From the NCBI RefSeq assembly GCF_000416985.1, contig NZ_ATDL01000004.1:124001-188000 (forward strand): a DNA stretch of 64,000 bases. Reading direction: 5' to 3'. Below the pieces are notes generated by a model. The model had not been told where the DNA came from. It did not search any database and worked only from the letters and a program-made list of their open reading frames with translations. Each line of letters starts with the position of its first letter. Position 1 is the first letter of the stretch. Position numbers and translations under genes: made by a program. The stretch is from Sphingobacterium paucimobilis HER1398 (lineage in GTDB: Bacteria > Bacteroidota > Bacteroidia > Sphingobacteriales > Sphingobacteriaceae). Of the stretch, positions 51,522 to 60,500 are shown in pieces.

Positions 51522-51683
51522 CACGTATTTGTAAATCAATTTTTAAAGGTGGCTAATTTAATGAATATTAAGGAAAGGTAAAAGTCACAGATGGATAATA
51601 TTAAGGATCTCTGTATTCTAAGGCGAAAGGGAAGGTGTTGAAAAGAGAAGAGGTGAGTCTAGGGGGGAGTTGAAAAAAGAAAA

Positions 51684-51727
51684 GCTACCCTACATATTAT
51701 GCTGATTAATAGATTATATAGGGCAGC
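51684..51727 (-). terminator. Terminator of the A-type Fe-S carrier gene
   Basis: GCTACCCTA (51684-51692) pairs with TAGGGCAGC (51719-51727), one mismatch, long AT loop with inner pairing. On the minus strand a T-rich run follows. Confidence 0.65.
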
Positions 51728-51736
51728 TATTTTGAT

Positions 51737-52090
51737 TTAAGCGGAGAAACTAGAGCCGCATCCACAAGTGCTTGTGGCATTCGGGTTGTTAAATGTAAAG
51801 CCTCTTGCGTCCAAACCATTCTTGAAATCAATCTCCATCCCTGCAAGATACATTCCATGAGCTTTGTTCATGAATACACGGAGACCTTCGATCTCGTATT
51901 CCGAATCGCCATCTTTCTTTTGGTCGAAGCCAAGGATATAGTTCATGCCAGAACAACCTCCACCTTCAACACCAATGCGAAGACCGTAGTCAGCACTTAT
52001 CTCTTGTTGGCTTATTAATTTTCTTAATTCCGTAACAGCGCCTTCTGTCATTTTTACGGGTGCTGTGCCTGTTGTATGTTCGATACTCAT
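51737..52090 (-). CDS. A-type iron-sulfur carrier protein (IscA/ErpA)
   Basis: 117 residues. HesB/IscA domain with GLRIGVEGGGCSGMNYILGFD and the C-terminal CGCGSSFS cysteine pair; all three Fe-S ligand cysteines are present. Delivers [2Fe-2S]/[4Fe-4S] clusters to apoproteins. TATTTTTG at 52123-52130 is its probable -7 box. No other isc/suf genes are near. Confidence 0.93.
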   Translation of the reverse strand: MSIEHTTGTAPVKMTEGAVTELRKLISQQEISADYGLRIGVEGGGCSGMNYILGFDQKKDGDSEYEIEGLRVFMNKAHGMYLAGMEIDFKNGLDARGFTFNNPNATSTCGCGSSFSA

Positions 52091-52122
52091 TTTCTTACCT
52101 TTCCCTATTGTTGATAGTTAAA

Positions 52123-52130
52123 CAAAAATA
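52123..52130 (-). promoter_or_regulatory. -7 box of the A-type carrier gene
   Basis: TATTTTTG on the minus strand, 32 nt before the ATG. Confidence 0.5.
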
Positions 52131-52193
52131 CATATTTTTAGCCGAAATAAACATGCTGTGTTTTTTTTGACACTATATAAACAAGACTTGATA

Positions 52194-52721
52194 ATGGAGT
52201 ATATTGATTTTTTTAAACAACTTTTCGTTTTAGCTTTTGGCGTATTTATAGCTTTGGTATTAGCATTTTACATTATTTGGCCCAAAATAGAGGGGCATTT
52301 TCTAAAGATGGGTAATATCAACCAAAATAAAGAGCTCCTTAAGGATCGCTTGCAGTTACGTTTTGCAGCTTATGAACGGTTGTTGTTATTTGTTCATCGG
52401 GTGTCGCCAGAGCAGCTTATGCTCAGACATCACGGACAGGGGATTTCGCTCCATCAATTTAAGCAGGCTATATTGGCAGATATCGAATCTGAGTTTCAGC
52501 ACAATTTTACACAACAACTGTATGTCTCAGATGTAGCTTGGACTATTGTGCGGGATTTGAAGGGTAATACGTTGGATTTGATGCGTAATGCAAATAAAGG
52601 TATGGGGGCAGAGGCTTCTGTTGATAGTTATATAGAGGTCGTTTTAAAACATATGAAAGCGCTCGATGTGAATCCCTATGAAGCTGCTCAGGTGTTACTT
52701 AAGAAGGAACTTGCTGTCTAG
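52194..52721 (+). CDS. Hypothetical membrane-anchored protein
   Basis: 175 residues. One N-terminal membrane helix (about 9-27), then a helical cytoplasmic domain (ELLKDRLQLRFAAYERLLLFVHRVSPEQL, VAWTIVRDLKGNTLDLM, NPYEAAQVLLKKEL). Conserved-looking in style with Bacteroidota membrane proteins but I do not recognise a named family. The ATG at 52194 is preferred over 52158, which lies 36 nt upstream in a T-rich stretch. Confidence 0.65.
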   Translation: MEYIDFFKQLFVLAFGVFIALVLAFYIIWPKIEGHFLKMGNINQNKELLKDRLQLRFAAYERLLLFVHRVSPEQLMLRHHGQGISLHQFKQAILADIESEFQHNFTQQLYVSDVAWTIVRDLKGNTLDLMRNANKGMGAEASVDSYIEVVLKHMKALDVNPYEAAQVLLKKELAV

Positions 52722-52833
52722 AGTAGATGTGGTGCCTGATAAATATAAGATGTCTTTGATTGATAATTGTTTAATGTAAGATTTGTTTTTTAAAAGATAC
52801 ATTAAAGAATTCCTTTAAAAGCTAAGATAATCG

Positions 52834-52841
52834 TATATTTG
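52834..52841 (+). promoter_or_regulatory. glyA -7 box
   Basis: TATATTTG, a full match to TAnnTTTG, 46 nt before the glyA ATG. No -33 TTG. No riboswitch is visible in the short leader. Confidence 0.55.
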
Positions 52842-52887
52842 CGGCAAAATAATTTATTCTCAACACCCCAATAATAATTACACAAGA

Positions 52888-54159
52888 ATGGAAAGAGATC
52901 AAGCTATCTTTAATCTAATCGCAGATGAGCTAAAACGCCAGGAAGAAGGCATTGAATTAATTGCCTCAGAAAACTTCGTGAGCAAACAAGTAATGGAAGC
53001 AGCAGGTTCTGTATTGACCAATAAATACGCTGAAGGACTTCCAGGAAAACGTTATTATGGTGGATGCGAAGTGGTCGATGAAATAGAGACAATCGCTATC
53101 GAACGTGCTAAAAAGCTTTTTGGAGCAGAATGGGTTAACGTGCAACCGCACTCTGGTGCACAGGCGAATGCAGCTGTCTTTTTGGCTACAATAAAACCTG
53201 GAGATAAAATCCTAGGTCTTGATCTTTCTCATGGTGGTCACTTGACGCATGGTTCTCCTGCCAATCTTTCTGGGAAAATCTACCAGCCTTTATTCTATGG
53301 TGTAAAAGAGGATACAGGCTTAATCGATTACGAACAACTAGAAGAGACTGCACTACGTGAGAAACCAAAGATGATTATTTGTGGTGCTTCTGCATATTCA
53401 CGTGATTGGGATTATGCACGTATGCGTAAAGTTGCAGATGAGGTAGGAGCCTTATTATTGGCTGATATCTCTCATCCAGCAGGATTGATTGCTAAAGGGT
53501 TGTTGAATGATCCTCTTCCGTACTGTCATATCGTGACTACGACTACGCACAAGACATTGCGTGGACCTCGTGGTGGTATGATCATGGTAGGTAAGGATTT
53601 TGAAAACACTTGGGGTGCCAAGACTCCTAAAGGAGAGACTCGTACAATCACACAATTGTTGGATTTGGCGGTATTCCCAGGTACGCAAGGTGGTCCTTTG
53701 GAGCACACTATCGCGGCTAAAGCTGTAGCTTATGGCGAAGCATTGAGCGATGATTATTTAGCTTATGTGAAGCAAGTACAGAGCAATGCTCAGGCTTTGG
53801 CCAAATTCTTCGTGGATCGCGATTACAAGATTATCTCAGGAGGAACAGATAATCACTTGATGTTAGTAGATTTACGTAATAAAGATATTTCTGGTAAGGA
53901 AGCAGAAGCTGTATTGGGATTAGCTGGTATAACTACCAACAAAAATATGGTTCCGTTTGATACACGTTCTCCTTTTGTTACTTCAGGTGTTCGTTTCGGT
54001 ACAGCAGCGATTACCACTCGTGGGGTGAAAGAAGCAGAGATGGTTCAAATTGGTGAGTTGATCGATGAAGCATTGCAAAACCGTGCAAACGAAGCACAGT
54101 TGGCAAAAATCCATGATAAAGTGAAAGCTATGATGGCTCAGTTCCCACTATACAAGTAG
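52888..54159 (+). CDS. glyA: Serine hydroxymethyltransferase
   Basis: 423 residues. PLP-enzyme motifs: [37 protein letters not shown], the [11 protein letters not shown] block, PLP lysine in [14 protein letters not shown], and the C-terminal [13 protein letters not shown]. Interconverts serine and glycine and supplies methylene-THF. Followed by a perfect intrinsic terminator; monocistronic. Confidence 0.97.
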   Translation: MERDQAIFNLIADELKRQEEGIELIASENFVSKQVMEAAGSVLTNKYAEGLPGKRYYGGCEVVDEIETIAIERAKKLFGAEWVNVQPHSGAQANAAVFLATIKPGDKILGLDLSHGGHLTHGSPANLSGKIYQPLFYGVKEDTGLIDYEQLEETALREKPKMIICGASAYSRDWDYARMRKVADEVGALLLADISHPAGLIAKGLLNDPLPYCHIVTTTTHKTLRGPRGGMIMVGKDFENTWGAKTPKGETRTITQLLDLAVFPGTQGGPLEHTIAAKAVAYGEALSDDYLAYVKQVQSNAQALAKFFVDRDYKIISGGTDNHLMLVDLRNKDISGKEAEAVLGLAGITTNKNMVPFDTRSPFVTSGVRFGTAAITTRGVKEAEMVQIGELIDEALQNRANEAQLAKIHDKVKAMMAQFPLYK

Positions 54160-54180
54160 GTAGGTGAACGAATGATATAG

Positions 54181-54213
54181 AAAGCTCCAAAAGAAATTTT
54201 GGAGCTTTTTTTT
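54181..54213 (+). terminator. glyA terminator
   Basis: 12-bp perfect stem AAAGCTCCAAAA (54181-54192) with its complement (54197-54208), loop GAAA, then T-run to 54213. Confidence 0.93.
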
Positions 54214-54514
54214 GTAGAATAGGTTTCCGTGTGATTGCGGCGAGTGACTTGACAGGTGAGGTGACTTGGGACGCTGCATGTGCTTTTCGGAGCTTATTTG
54301 GTAAGCTGGCTTTGTGGTATAATTATTGCGTTTAAGAACTGTGAATTAATGTTAAAACTCGTGACGTAAATTTGAAACGTCATTTTTTTTCAGCTACTTT
54401 GAGTTAAATAATCAGATTTATAACAGTTTAAAATAAAAGCCTATCGAAACACGGTTACTCTAAAAAATTGAATTGCTTACATGCTCTATACTTATAAATA
54501 TTAGGGGAATTATT
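54214..54514. other. Gap upstream of the ECF sigma gene
   Basis: About 300 nt between the glyA terminator and the sigma-factor start codon. GTGACTTG occurs twice within 30 nt near 54245-54270. No ORF, RNA gene or convincing TAnnTTTG promoter seen. Confidence 0.4.
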
Positions 54515-55105
54515 ATGAAACTATTGAAAAGCAAAACAGATCAAGAGTTAATCCGGGCCTATGTCAATGGCGATGAGATGGGATTGAAGGTGTTAATAGA
54601 TCGTTATAAGACTAAAATATATACTTCTATTTTTGTTCGTGTCAAAGATGAATTTCTGGCAGAGGACATTTTTCAAGAGACCTTTATTAAGGTCATCAAT
54701 ACTATTAAAACAGGACGCTATAATGAAGAGGGAAAGTTTTTACCTTGGGTTATCCGTATTGCTCATAATATGGTGATCGATCATTTCAGAAAAGAAAAAA
54801 GAGGACCAACCGTAGTAAATGGGGATGGTTATGATATCTTTGAAGTGCTTAATTTTGTTGACGAAAATGCAGAAAGCAAGTTGATGCGTGATCAGGTTGA
54901 TGTCGATTTAAAGAAATTAATACAGCTTCTTCCTGATGATCAAAAAGAAGTATTGATAATGCGTCATTTCTGTGATATGAGTTTTAAAGATATTGCTGAA
55001 ATTACAGAAGTGAGTATTAATACAGCTTTGGGACGTATGCGATATGCATTGAGTAATTTACGGAAGATGATTGAAGATCATAACATGACATTTCAATTTA
55101 ATTAA
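54515..55105 (+). CDS. ECF-type RNA polymerase sigma factor
   Basis: 196 residues. Sigma region 2 (ELIRAYVNGDEMGLKVLIDRYKTKIYTSIF, AEDIFQETFIKV, WVIRIAHNMVIDHFRK) and region 4 (LPDDQKEVLIMRHFCDMSFKDIAEITEVSINTALGRMRYALSNLRKM). No anti-sigma gene is adjacent, unusual for FecI-like factors; the closest relatives are constitutive RpoE-like sigma factors of Bacteroidota. The ATG at 54515 is selected over 54473. Terminator follows at 55130. Confidence 0.9.
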   Translation: MKLLKSKTDQELIRAYVNGDEMGLKVLIDRYKTKIYTSIFVRVKDEFLAEDIFQETFIKVINTIKTGRYNEEGKFLPWVIRIAHNMVIDHFRKEKRGPTVVNGDGYDIFEVLNFVDENAESKLMRDQVDVDLKKLIQLLPDDQKEVLIMRHFCDMSFKDIAEITEVSINTALGRMRYALSNLRKMIEDHNMTFQFN

Positions 55106-55129
55106 ATTTCATTTTATTAAAGATACCAG

Positions 55130-55163
55130 ATGGGCTTTTGGGGATACCCAAGAGCCCATTTTT
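55130..55163 (+). terminator. Terminator of the sigma-factor gene
   Basis: ATGGGCTTTTGGG pairs with CCCAAGAGCCCAT (55147-55159) with one mismatch, loop of about 4 nt, T-run to 55163. Confidence 0.85.
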
Positions 55164-55282
55164 CATGGAGTTAAGCATTCTTGTAGTGATCGTTTAGTGA
55201 TGAAATATGCCAGAGCCGTTTCAGATTTTTTGACGTTTAGATGAAGCTTGCTCCCTTGTTTGTTGTCAAAATGACAGAAAAT

Positions 55283-55312
55283 TTGTGTTTATTTGTTGCA
55301 AGGATACCTTTG
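55283..55312 (+). promoter_or_regulatory. Promoter of the Zn-metallopeptidase gene
   Basis: TTG at 55283-55285, 19-nt spacer, TACCTTTG at 55305-55312; start codon 50 nt downstream. A second TAGTTTTG box lies at 55317-55324. Confidence 0.6.
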
Positions 55313-55361
55313 GAATTAGTTTTGATAGTAAAGAGTAAACGAAATTTAATAAGAAAAATAT

Positions 55362-56048
55362 ATGGGAATTTGGATTTTATTGATTGTTATCGGGATTGTC
55401 AGTATGATTGTCCAGACAAGATTTAAAAATAAGTTTAAAAAGTATTCGGAGATGCCGTTGACCTCAGGGATGTCCGGGGCAGAGATTGCACAAAAGATGT
55501 TGCACGATAATAATATTTACGATGTAAATATTGTGTCTGTAGAGGGACAACTTACGGATCACTATAACCCTGGAGATAGAACGGTCAATCTAAGCCCTGA
55601 AGTGTATCACGGACGTAGTGTTGCCGCTGCTGCTGTGGCAGCACATGAATGTGGACACGCCGTTCAGCATGCTACAGCTTATTCGTGGTTACAATTTCGC
55701 TCATCAATGGTGCCGATTGTAAACTTCTCATCGAAGATTGTCTCTTTTACCTTGATGATCGGTGTCATGTTGGCCGTATTTTCAGAGAGCTACCTTTTAT
55801 TACAGATCGGAGTAGCGGCCTTAGCTGTGACTACGGTTTTTAGTTTTATTACATTGCCCGTAGAGTTTGATGCTTCTAAGCGTGCGTTGGTATGGTTGGA
55901 TAGGGCTAATGTAACGCATAACAGCGAAGAGCATGAGGGAGCTAAGGATGCATTGAAATGGGCTGCTATGACTTATGTGATTGCCGCTCTATCTGCACTT
56001 GTTACCTTGTTATATTACGCATCTATTCTGTTGGGAAGACGGGATTAA
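55362..56048 (+). CDS. Zinc metallopeptidase (YugP family)
   Basis: 228 residues, membrane protein. N-terminal membrane helix (about 1-18), zinc motif AAHECGHAVQHA (HExxH variant HECGH) and a C-terminal helix pair. Pfam Zn_peptidase_2/YugP family. Active site faces the cytoplasmic or membrane side; substrate unknown. A 12-bp terminator follows. Confidence 0.9.
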   Translation: MGIWILLIVIGIVSMIVQTRFKNKFKKYSEMPLTSGMSGAEIAQKMLHDNNIYDVNIVSVEGQLTDHYNPGDRTVNLSPEVYHGRSVAAAAVAAHECGHAVQHATAYSWLQFRSSMVPIVNFSSKIVSFTLMIGVMLAVFSESYLLLQIGVAALAVTTVFSFITLPVEFDASKRALVWLDRANVTHNSEEHEGAKDALKWAAMTYVIAALSALVTLLYYASILLGRRD

Positions 56049-56073
56049 TAAGACGAATAAAGATAGTGTCTGT

Positions 56074-56103
56074 AAAAGCCGAAGCCATGTTGCTTCGGCT
56101 TTT
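56074..56103 (+). terminator. Terminator after the Zn-peptidase gene
   Basis: AAAAGCCGAAGC (56074-56085) and GCTTCGGCTTTT (56092-56103), 12-bp perfect stem, loop CATGTT. Confidence 0.93.
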
Positions 56104-56161
56104 TGCGTTCAGATGGGGCAATAAAAATGTTTGTTTACGGCTTTTGACGTTAAATCAAGGG

Positions 56162-56191
56162 TTGAGAAAAAGCAAAATATTATTAACTTTG
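56162..56191 (+). promoter_or_regulatory. ffh promoter
   Basis: TTG at 56162-56164, 19-nt spacer, TAACTTTG at 56184-56191; start codon 32 nt downstream. A textbook Bacteroidota promoter. Confidence 0.75.
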
Positions 56192-56223
56192 CAGCTTAGC
56201 ATAAGAGTTTCAAAAAATTAACT

Positions 56224-57567
56224 ATGTTTTCAAATCTTCAGGATAAGTTAGACAGAGCTTTTAAAGTATTAAAAGGTCAAGGGAATATTACCGAAATCAA
56301 CGTCGCTGAGACGATGAAGGAAATTCGCAAAGCGTTGTTAGATGCGGATGTGAATTATAAAACAGCGAAGACTTTTACGGATGACGTTAAGCAAAAAGCT
56401 CTTGGTGAAAATGTGTTGAGTAGCATTTCTCCTGGGCAATTGTTAACAAAAATCATGAATGACGAATTGACTAGTCTCATGGGAGGTGAAGTCAATGAGT
56501 TAGACCTGTCTAAAAATCCTACAGTTATTTTGATCGCAGGTTTGAATGGTGCCGGTAAAACCACATTTACAGGTAAGTTAGCTAGCTTTTTGAAAGACAA
56601 AAAAGGGAAGAAACCTCTTTTGGTTGCCGGTGATGTGTATCGTCCTGCGGCAATTGATCAGTTGGAGGTTCTGGCTGAACAAGTAGGCGTTCCGGTCTAT
56701 ACCGATAGAAACTCGACGGATCCCATTGCTATTGCTAAGGCTGGAGTAGAAGAAGGTAAGAGAAACGGTAATAATGTGATTATTGTCGATACCGCAGGTC
56801 GTCTGGCTATCGATGAGGCATTGATGACAGAAATTACTGCTGTAAAAGATGCAACGCAGCCGAATGAGATTTTGTTTGTAGTGGATGCGATGACGGGACA
56901 AGATGCGGTCAATACAGCGAAAACGTTTAATGATCGACTGGACTTTACTGGAGTTGTATTAACCAAGTTGGATGGTGACACTCGGGGTGGAGCAGCATTA
57001 TCCATTAAGTCTGTTGTCAATAAGCCAATCAAATTTATTGGTACTGGAGAGAAGATGGATGCTTTGGATGTTTTCTATCCAGATCGTATGGCGTCACGTA
57101 TTTTAGGAATGGGTGATGTCGTGTCGTTGGTGGAACGTGCTCAACAGCAATTTGATGAAAAACAGGCGGCAGAACTTCAAAAGAAAATCCGCAAAAATAA
57201 GTTTGATTTCAACGATTTCAGGTCCCAAATTCAACAGATCAAGAAAATGGGTAATATGAAGGATTTGATTGGAATGATCCCAGGAGCAGGAAAGGCGCTG
57301 AAAGATGTGGAGATTGAGGATGATGCATTCAAGCCTATTGAGGCTATCATTGATTCTATGACTCCTTTTGAAAGAGAGAATCCAGATGCAATTGATCAAA
57401 AGAGAAGAAGTCGTATTGCGAAAGGATCAGGAACAAATCTTGACGAAGTAAACAAGCTTTTGAAGCAGTTTATGGATATGCGCAAGGTGATGAAGCAGAT
57501 GTCTAACCCTGCTATGGCAGCAAAGATGATGCGCAATATGCCAAAAATGCCAGGTAAGCCTTTCTAA
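56224..57567 (+). CDS. ffh: Signal recognition particle protein Ffh
   Basis: 447 residues. N and G domains with G1 GLNGAGKTT, GDVYRPAAIDQL, G3 VDTAGR, TKLDGDTRGGAALS and the C-terminal methionine-rich M domain (MRKVMKQMSNPAMAAKMMRNMPKMPG). Binds the SRP RNA and signal sequences during co-translational targeting. Complete; own promoter and terminator-like hairpin. Confidence 0.97.
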   Translation: MFSNLQDKLDRAFKVLKGQGNITEINVAETMKEIRKALLDADVNYKTAKTFTDDVKQKALGENVLSSISPGQLLTKIMNDELTSLMGGEVNELDLSKNPTVILIAGLNGAGKTTFTGKLASFLKDKKGKKPLLVAGDVYRPAAIDQLEVLAEQVGVPVYTDRNSTDPIAIAKAGVEEGKRNGNNVIIVDTAGRLAIDEALMTEITAVKDATQPNEILFVVDAMTGQDAVNTAKTFNDRLDFTGVVLTKLDGDTRGGAALSIKSVVNKPIKFIGTGEKMDALDVFYPDRMASRILGMGDVVSLVERAQQQFDEKQAAELQKKIRKNKFDFNDFRSQIQQIKKMGNMKDLIGMIPGAGKALKDVEIEDDAFKPIEAIIDSMTPFERENPDAIDQKRRSRIAKGSGTNLDEVNKLLKQFMDMRKVMKQMSNPAMAAKMMRNMPKMPGKPF

Positions 57568-57592
57568 AGATAACGATATAGATATCGAAAAC

Positions 57593-57626
57593 GGAGGGTC
57601 AAGTGAGAAATCATACTTGACCCTCC
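57593..57626 (+). terminator. Hairpin after ffh
   Basis: 12-bp perfect stem (57593-57604 with 57615-57626), 10-nt loop, ATTTGCTTT after it; T-run is poor. Confidence 0.7.
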
Positions 57627-57681
57627 ATTTGCTTTAGGCCTAAATTTGATGCTTATTTTTAGAAAGAACAGAATTTATTGT

Positions 57682-57689
57682 TAATTTTG
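57682..57689 (+). promoter_or_regulatory. -7 box abutting the nuoA start
   Basis: TAATTTTG, a full match to TAnnTTTG, ends 5 nt before the nuoA ATG at 57695, so the transcript may begin at or beside the start codon. No -33 TTG. Confidence 0.5.
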
Positions 57690-57694
57690 CGTTT

Positions 57695-58288
57695 ATGGAC
57701 GATCATCCCACCCAACTGTCAGCTTATGGATACATTCTCCTTATGGGGATTATAGGTGTTCTGTTGGTGTGTGTGACCATTTTTCTAGCCAAACTGATTT
57801 CGCCCAAGAAACCTAATCCTATCAAGGAAAGTACATATGAATGTGGAGAAGAAACCATCGGTACCGCGTGGGTACAGTTCAATCCTAGATTTTATGTTAT
57901 TGCACTGATCTTTCTGCTTTTTGATGTAGAGCTTATCTTTATTTTTCCTTGGTCAGTAGTTTTTGGAAATGAAGGGCTTATAGTGTCGGACGGACGGTGG
58001 GGATGGTTTACAATGGTAGAAATGGCTATCTTTCTGGCTATCCTGATTGTTGGACTGATCTATGTATGGCGAAAAGGTGATCTCAATTGGATTAAACCTA
58101 ATCATATGAAGCCGATTGTCCAGGTTAATATACCTTCGAGTGCATATAGCCAGTTAAATAATGCGGTATACGACGTTCGTGACTTTCGACAAAATGATAT
58201 CGTTGTAGAAGACAAGATCAATGATAGGACTGAAGTGAGTGTCGGTAAACCATCTATTGGATTTAAACCTAGATTCAAAAAGTCATGA
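57695..58288 (+). CDS. nuoA: NADH-quinone oxidoreductase subunit A
   Basis: 197 residues. Three membrane helices and the conserved [38 protein letters not shown], which contains the quinone-site loop cysteine. The C-terminal 60 residues (after WIKPNHMKP) are a hydrophilic extension beyond the usual NuoA length. The stop codon overlaps the nuoB start (ATGA). Complex I membrane-arm subunit. Confidence 0.95.
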   Translation: MDDHPTQLSAYGYILLMGIIGVLLVCVTIFLAKLISPKKPNPIKESTYECGEETIGTAWVQFNPRFYVIALIFLLFDVELIFIFPWSVVFGNEGLIVSDGRWGWFTMVEMAIFLAILIVGLIYVWRKGDLNWIKPNHMKPIVQVNIPSSAYSQLNNAVYDVRDFRQNDIVVEDKINDRTEVSVGKPSIGFKPRFKKS

Positions 58289-58788
58289 GTATAGATGAGC
58301 AATTAAGGTCTGATGGTGTTATCGTAGCCAAGATGGATGACTTGCTGAATTGGGCGAGATTGTCTTCGATGTGGCCTGTTAGTTTTGGTATTGCCTGTTG
58401 TGCGATTGAGATGATGGGAGCGATGGCCGCTACTTATGACCTTGATCGATTGGGGGTATTCCCACGTCCTTCACCGCGGCAGTCTGATGTGATGATCATC
58501 GCGGGGACGGTGACTTTTAAAATGGCAGACCGTATCAAAAGACTATATGAACAAATGCCCGAACCCCGGTATGTGATCTCGATGGGGTCGTGTTCAAATT
58601 GTGGTGGACCTTATTGGCAGCATGGCTACCATGTTGTAAAGGGAGTGGATAAAATTATCCCCGTAGATATCTATGTGCAAGGTTGTCCACCTCGACCAGA
58701 AGCCCTTATAGGAGCATTTTTAGAATTACAAAAAAAGATAGAAAAAGAGCATATTCTTCACGAGAAATACTTTGAAGAAAGAGCTTGA
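58285..58788 (+). CDS. nuoB: NADH-quinone oxidoreductase subunit B
   Basis: 167 residues. N2-cluster ligands in [20 protein letters not shown] and [28 protein letters not shown] also present. Terminal electron carrier of complex I before quinone. The next gene, 15 nt on, is purK, not nuoC. Confidence 0.96.
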   Translation: MSIDEQLRSDGVIVAKMDDLLNWARLSSMWPVSFGIACCAIEMMGAMAATYDLDRLGVFPRPSPRQSDVMIIAGTVTFKMADRIKRLYEQMPEPRYVISMGSCSNCGGPYWQHGYHVVKGVDKIIPVDIYVQGCPPRPEALIGAFLELQKKIEKEHILHEKYFEERA

Positions 58789-58803
58789 GCATATAATTAA
58801 ATT

Positions 58804-59946
58804 ATGGGAAAAGATTTTTATGGTGAGTTGCAGTTAGGAATCCTTGGCGGTGGTCAGTTGGGGCGTATGTTGATTCAGGAAGCGATAAGTTATAATATAA
58901 ATGTACATATACTCGATCCGGATAAAAATGCGCCTTGTCGTAAATTGTGCGATCATTTTGAATGTGGATCGCTAAGTGACTATGACACGGTTTTTAACTT
59001 TGGTAAAGACCTGGACATGATTACTATCGAGATTGAAAAAGTCAATGTAGATGCTTTGGAGGCCTTGGAGGATAAGGGGGTGATAGTGTATCCACAATCG
59101 CGAGTAATTCGCTTGATTCAGGATAAAGGATTGCAGAAGCAATTCTTCAAGCAGAATGATATTCCTACTTCGGCATTTCAATTTATTTCAAATAGAGAAT
59201 CGCTTCGTAATGCCAATCTTTCCTTACCTTATGTACAGAAGCTTCGTAAGGATGGCTATGACGGCAAGGGAGTCAAAATGATTCATACAGAAGATGATTT
59301 GTTGACAGCCTTTGAAGAACCGAGTATAATTGAAGAGATTGTAAAGTTCCAGAAAGAGATCGCAGTTATTGTCGCCCGTAACGATCGAGGAGAGGTTAGG
59401 ACTTTTCCAATGGTGGAAATGGAGTTTAACCCCCAGGCTAATCTGGTAGAATTCTTAATTTCGCCGTCGACTTATAGTTTCGAAATACAACAGAAGGCAG
59501 AAGAGTTGGCTAAAAAAATAGCAAATGACCTGCAGATTGTTGGACTTTTGGCTGTTGAAATGTTTTTGACAGAAGAAGGAGATATTTTGGTCAACGAGTT
59601 AGCACCAAGACCTCACAATTCAGGGCATCAAACCATTGAAGGAAACTTTACTTCTCAGTTTGGTCAACATCTTCGGGCTATATTCAATTTGCCTCTAGGA
59701 AATACAGACGCACGTTCAAATGCAGTAATGATCAACTTATTGGGAGAAGAAGGGTATGAAGGCTTAGCCAAATATGAAGGGATAGAGGAAATCCTAGCTA
59801 TGGAAGGAGTTTATCTGCATCTTTATGGTAAGAAATACACAAAACCTTTTCGTAAGATGGGACATGTGTGTATTGTAAATGTAGATCGAGAAATCGCCAT
59901 AAGCAATGCTCGTAAAGTACAAGAAATATTGAAAGTAATAGCATAG
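58804..59946 (+). CDS. purK: N5-carboxyaminoimidazole ribonucleotide synthase
   Basis: 380 residues. ATP-grasp fold: N-terminal LGILGGGQLGRMLIQEA, PYVQKLRKDGYDGKGVK, EEIVKFQKEIAVIVARND, and ELAPRPHNSGH near the metal site. Makes N5-CAIR from AIR, bicarbonate and ATP. Followed 12 nt later by purE, whose product uses its product. Confidence 0.96.
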   Translation: MGKDFYGELQLGILGGGQLGRMLIQEAISYNINVHILDPDKNAPCRKLCDHFECGSLSDYDTVFNFGKDLDMITIEIEKVNVDALEALEDKGVIVYPQSRVIRLIQDKGLQKQFFKQNDIPTSAFQFISNRESLRNANLSLPYVQKLRKDGYDGKGVKMIHTEDDLLTAFEEPSIIEEIVKFQKEIAVIVARNDRGEVRTFPMVEMEFNPQANLVEFLISPSTYSFEIQQKAEELAKKIANDLQIVGLLAVEMFLTEEGDILVNELAPRPHNSGHQTIEGNFTSQFGQHLRAIFNLPLGNTDARSNAVMINLLGEEGYEGLAKYEGIEEILAMEGVYLHLYGKKYTKPFRKMGHVCIVNVDREIAISNARKVQEILKVIA

Positions 59947-59958
59947 ATAAAGATATAA

Positions 59959-60465
59959 ATGAGCGCACAATTGATTCAAGTAGGAATTATTATGGGGAGT
60001 AAATCAGATCTCCCTGTTATGCAAGATGCCGTAGAAGTATTAAAAGAGCTGGGAGTTAGTTTTGAAGTGACTATCGTATCTGCACATCGTACCCCACACC
60101 GTATGTTCTCATACGCTGAAGAGGCTGCTTCTAGAGGAATCAAGGTAATTATTGCTGGTGCTGGGGGAGCAGCTCACTTACCAGGAATGGTAGCATCGAT
60201 AACACATCTTCCTGTTATAGGTGTACCTGTTAAATCATCTAACTCTATAGATGGATGGGATTCTGTACTATCTATTTTGCAGATGCCTAATGGTATTCCT
60301 GTCGCCACGGTCGCCCTCAATGCAGCTAAGAATGCGGGAATATTAGCAGCACAGATTATAGCAACGTCCAATTCTGAAGTTTCGCAAAATCTCTTGGCAT
60401 TTAAAAAGGGGTTGAAAGAAAAAGTCGAAGAAACGGCTTCTGAAGTTGAAGCAATGAAGTTCTAA
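59959..60465 (+). CDS. purE: N5-carboxyaminoimidazole ribonucleotide mutase
   Basis: 168 residues, class I Pur[35 protein letters not shown] and PVGVPVKSS-like ([14 protein letters not shown]). Converts N5-CAIR to CAIR in purine synthesis. Pairs with purK. Confidence 0.97.
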   Translation: MSAQLIQVGIIMGSKSDLPVMQDAVEVLKELGVSFEVTIVSAHRTPHRMFSYAEEAASRGIKVIIAGAGGAAHLPGMVASITHLPVIGVPVKSSNSIDGWDSVLSILQMPNGIPVATVALNAAKNAGILAAQIIATSNSEVSQNLLAFKKGLKEKVEETASEVEAMKF

Positions 60466-60467
60466 AA

Positions 60468-60499
60468 AATAAAGGGCTGCACAGATGCAGCCCTTTATT
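60468..60499. terminator. Bidirectional terminator after purE
   Basis: Perfect 14-bp stem (60468-60481 with 60486-60499), loop CAGA, with A-rich upstream and T-rich downstream flanks; serves purE and the convergent TIM-barrel gene. Confidence 0.92.
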
Positions 60500-60500
60500 T

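Noticed and set aside
52842..52887. Glycine riboswitch or other regulatory RNA upstream of glyA
   Set aside because: The leader is only about 40 nt and has no recognisable aptamer fold.
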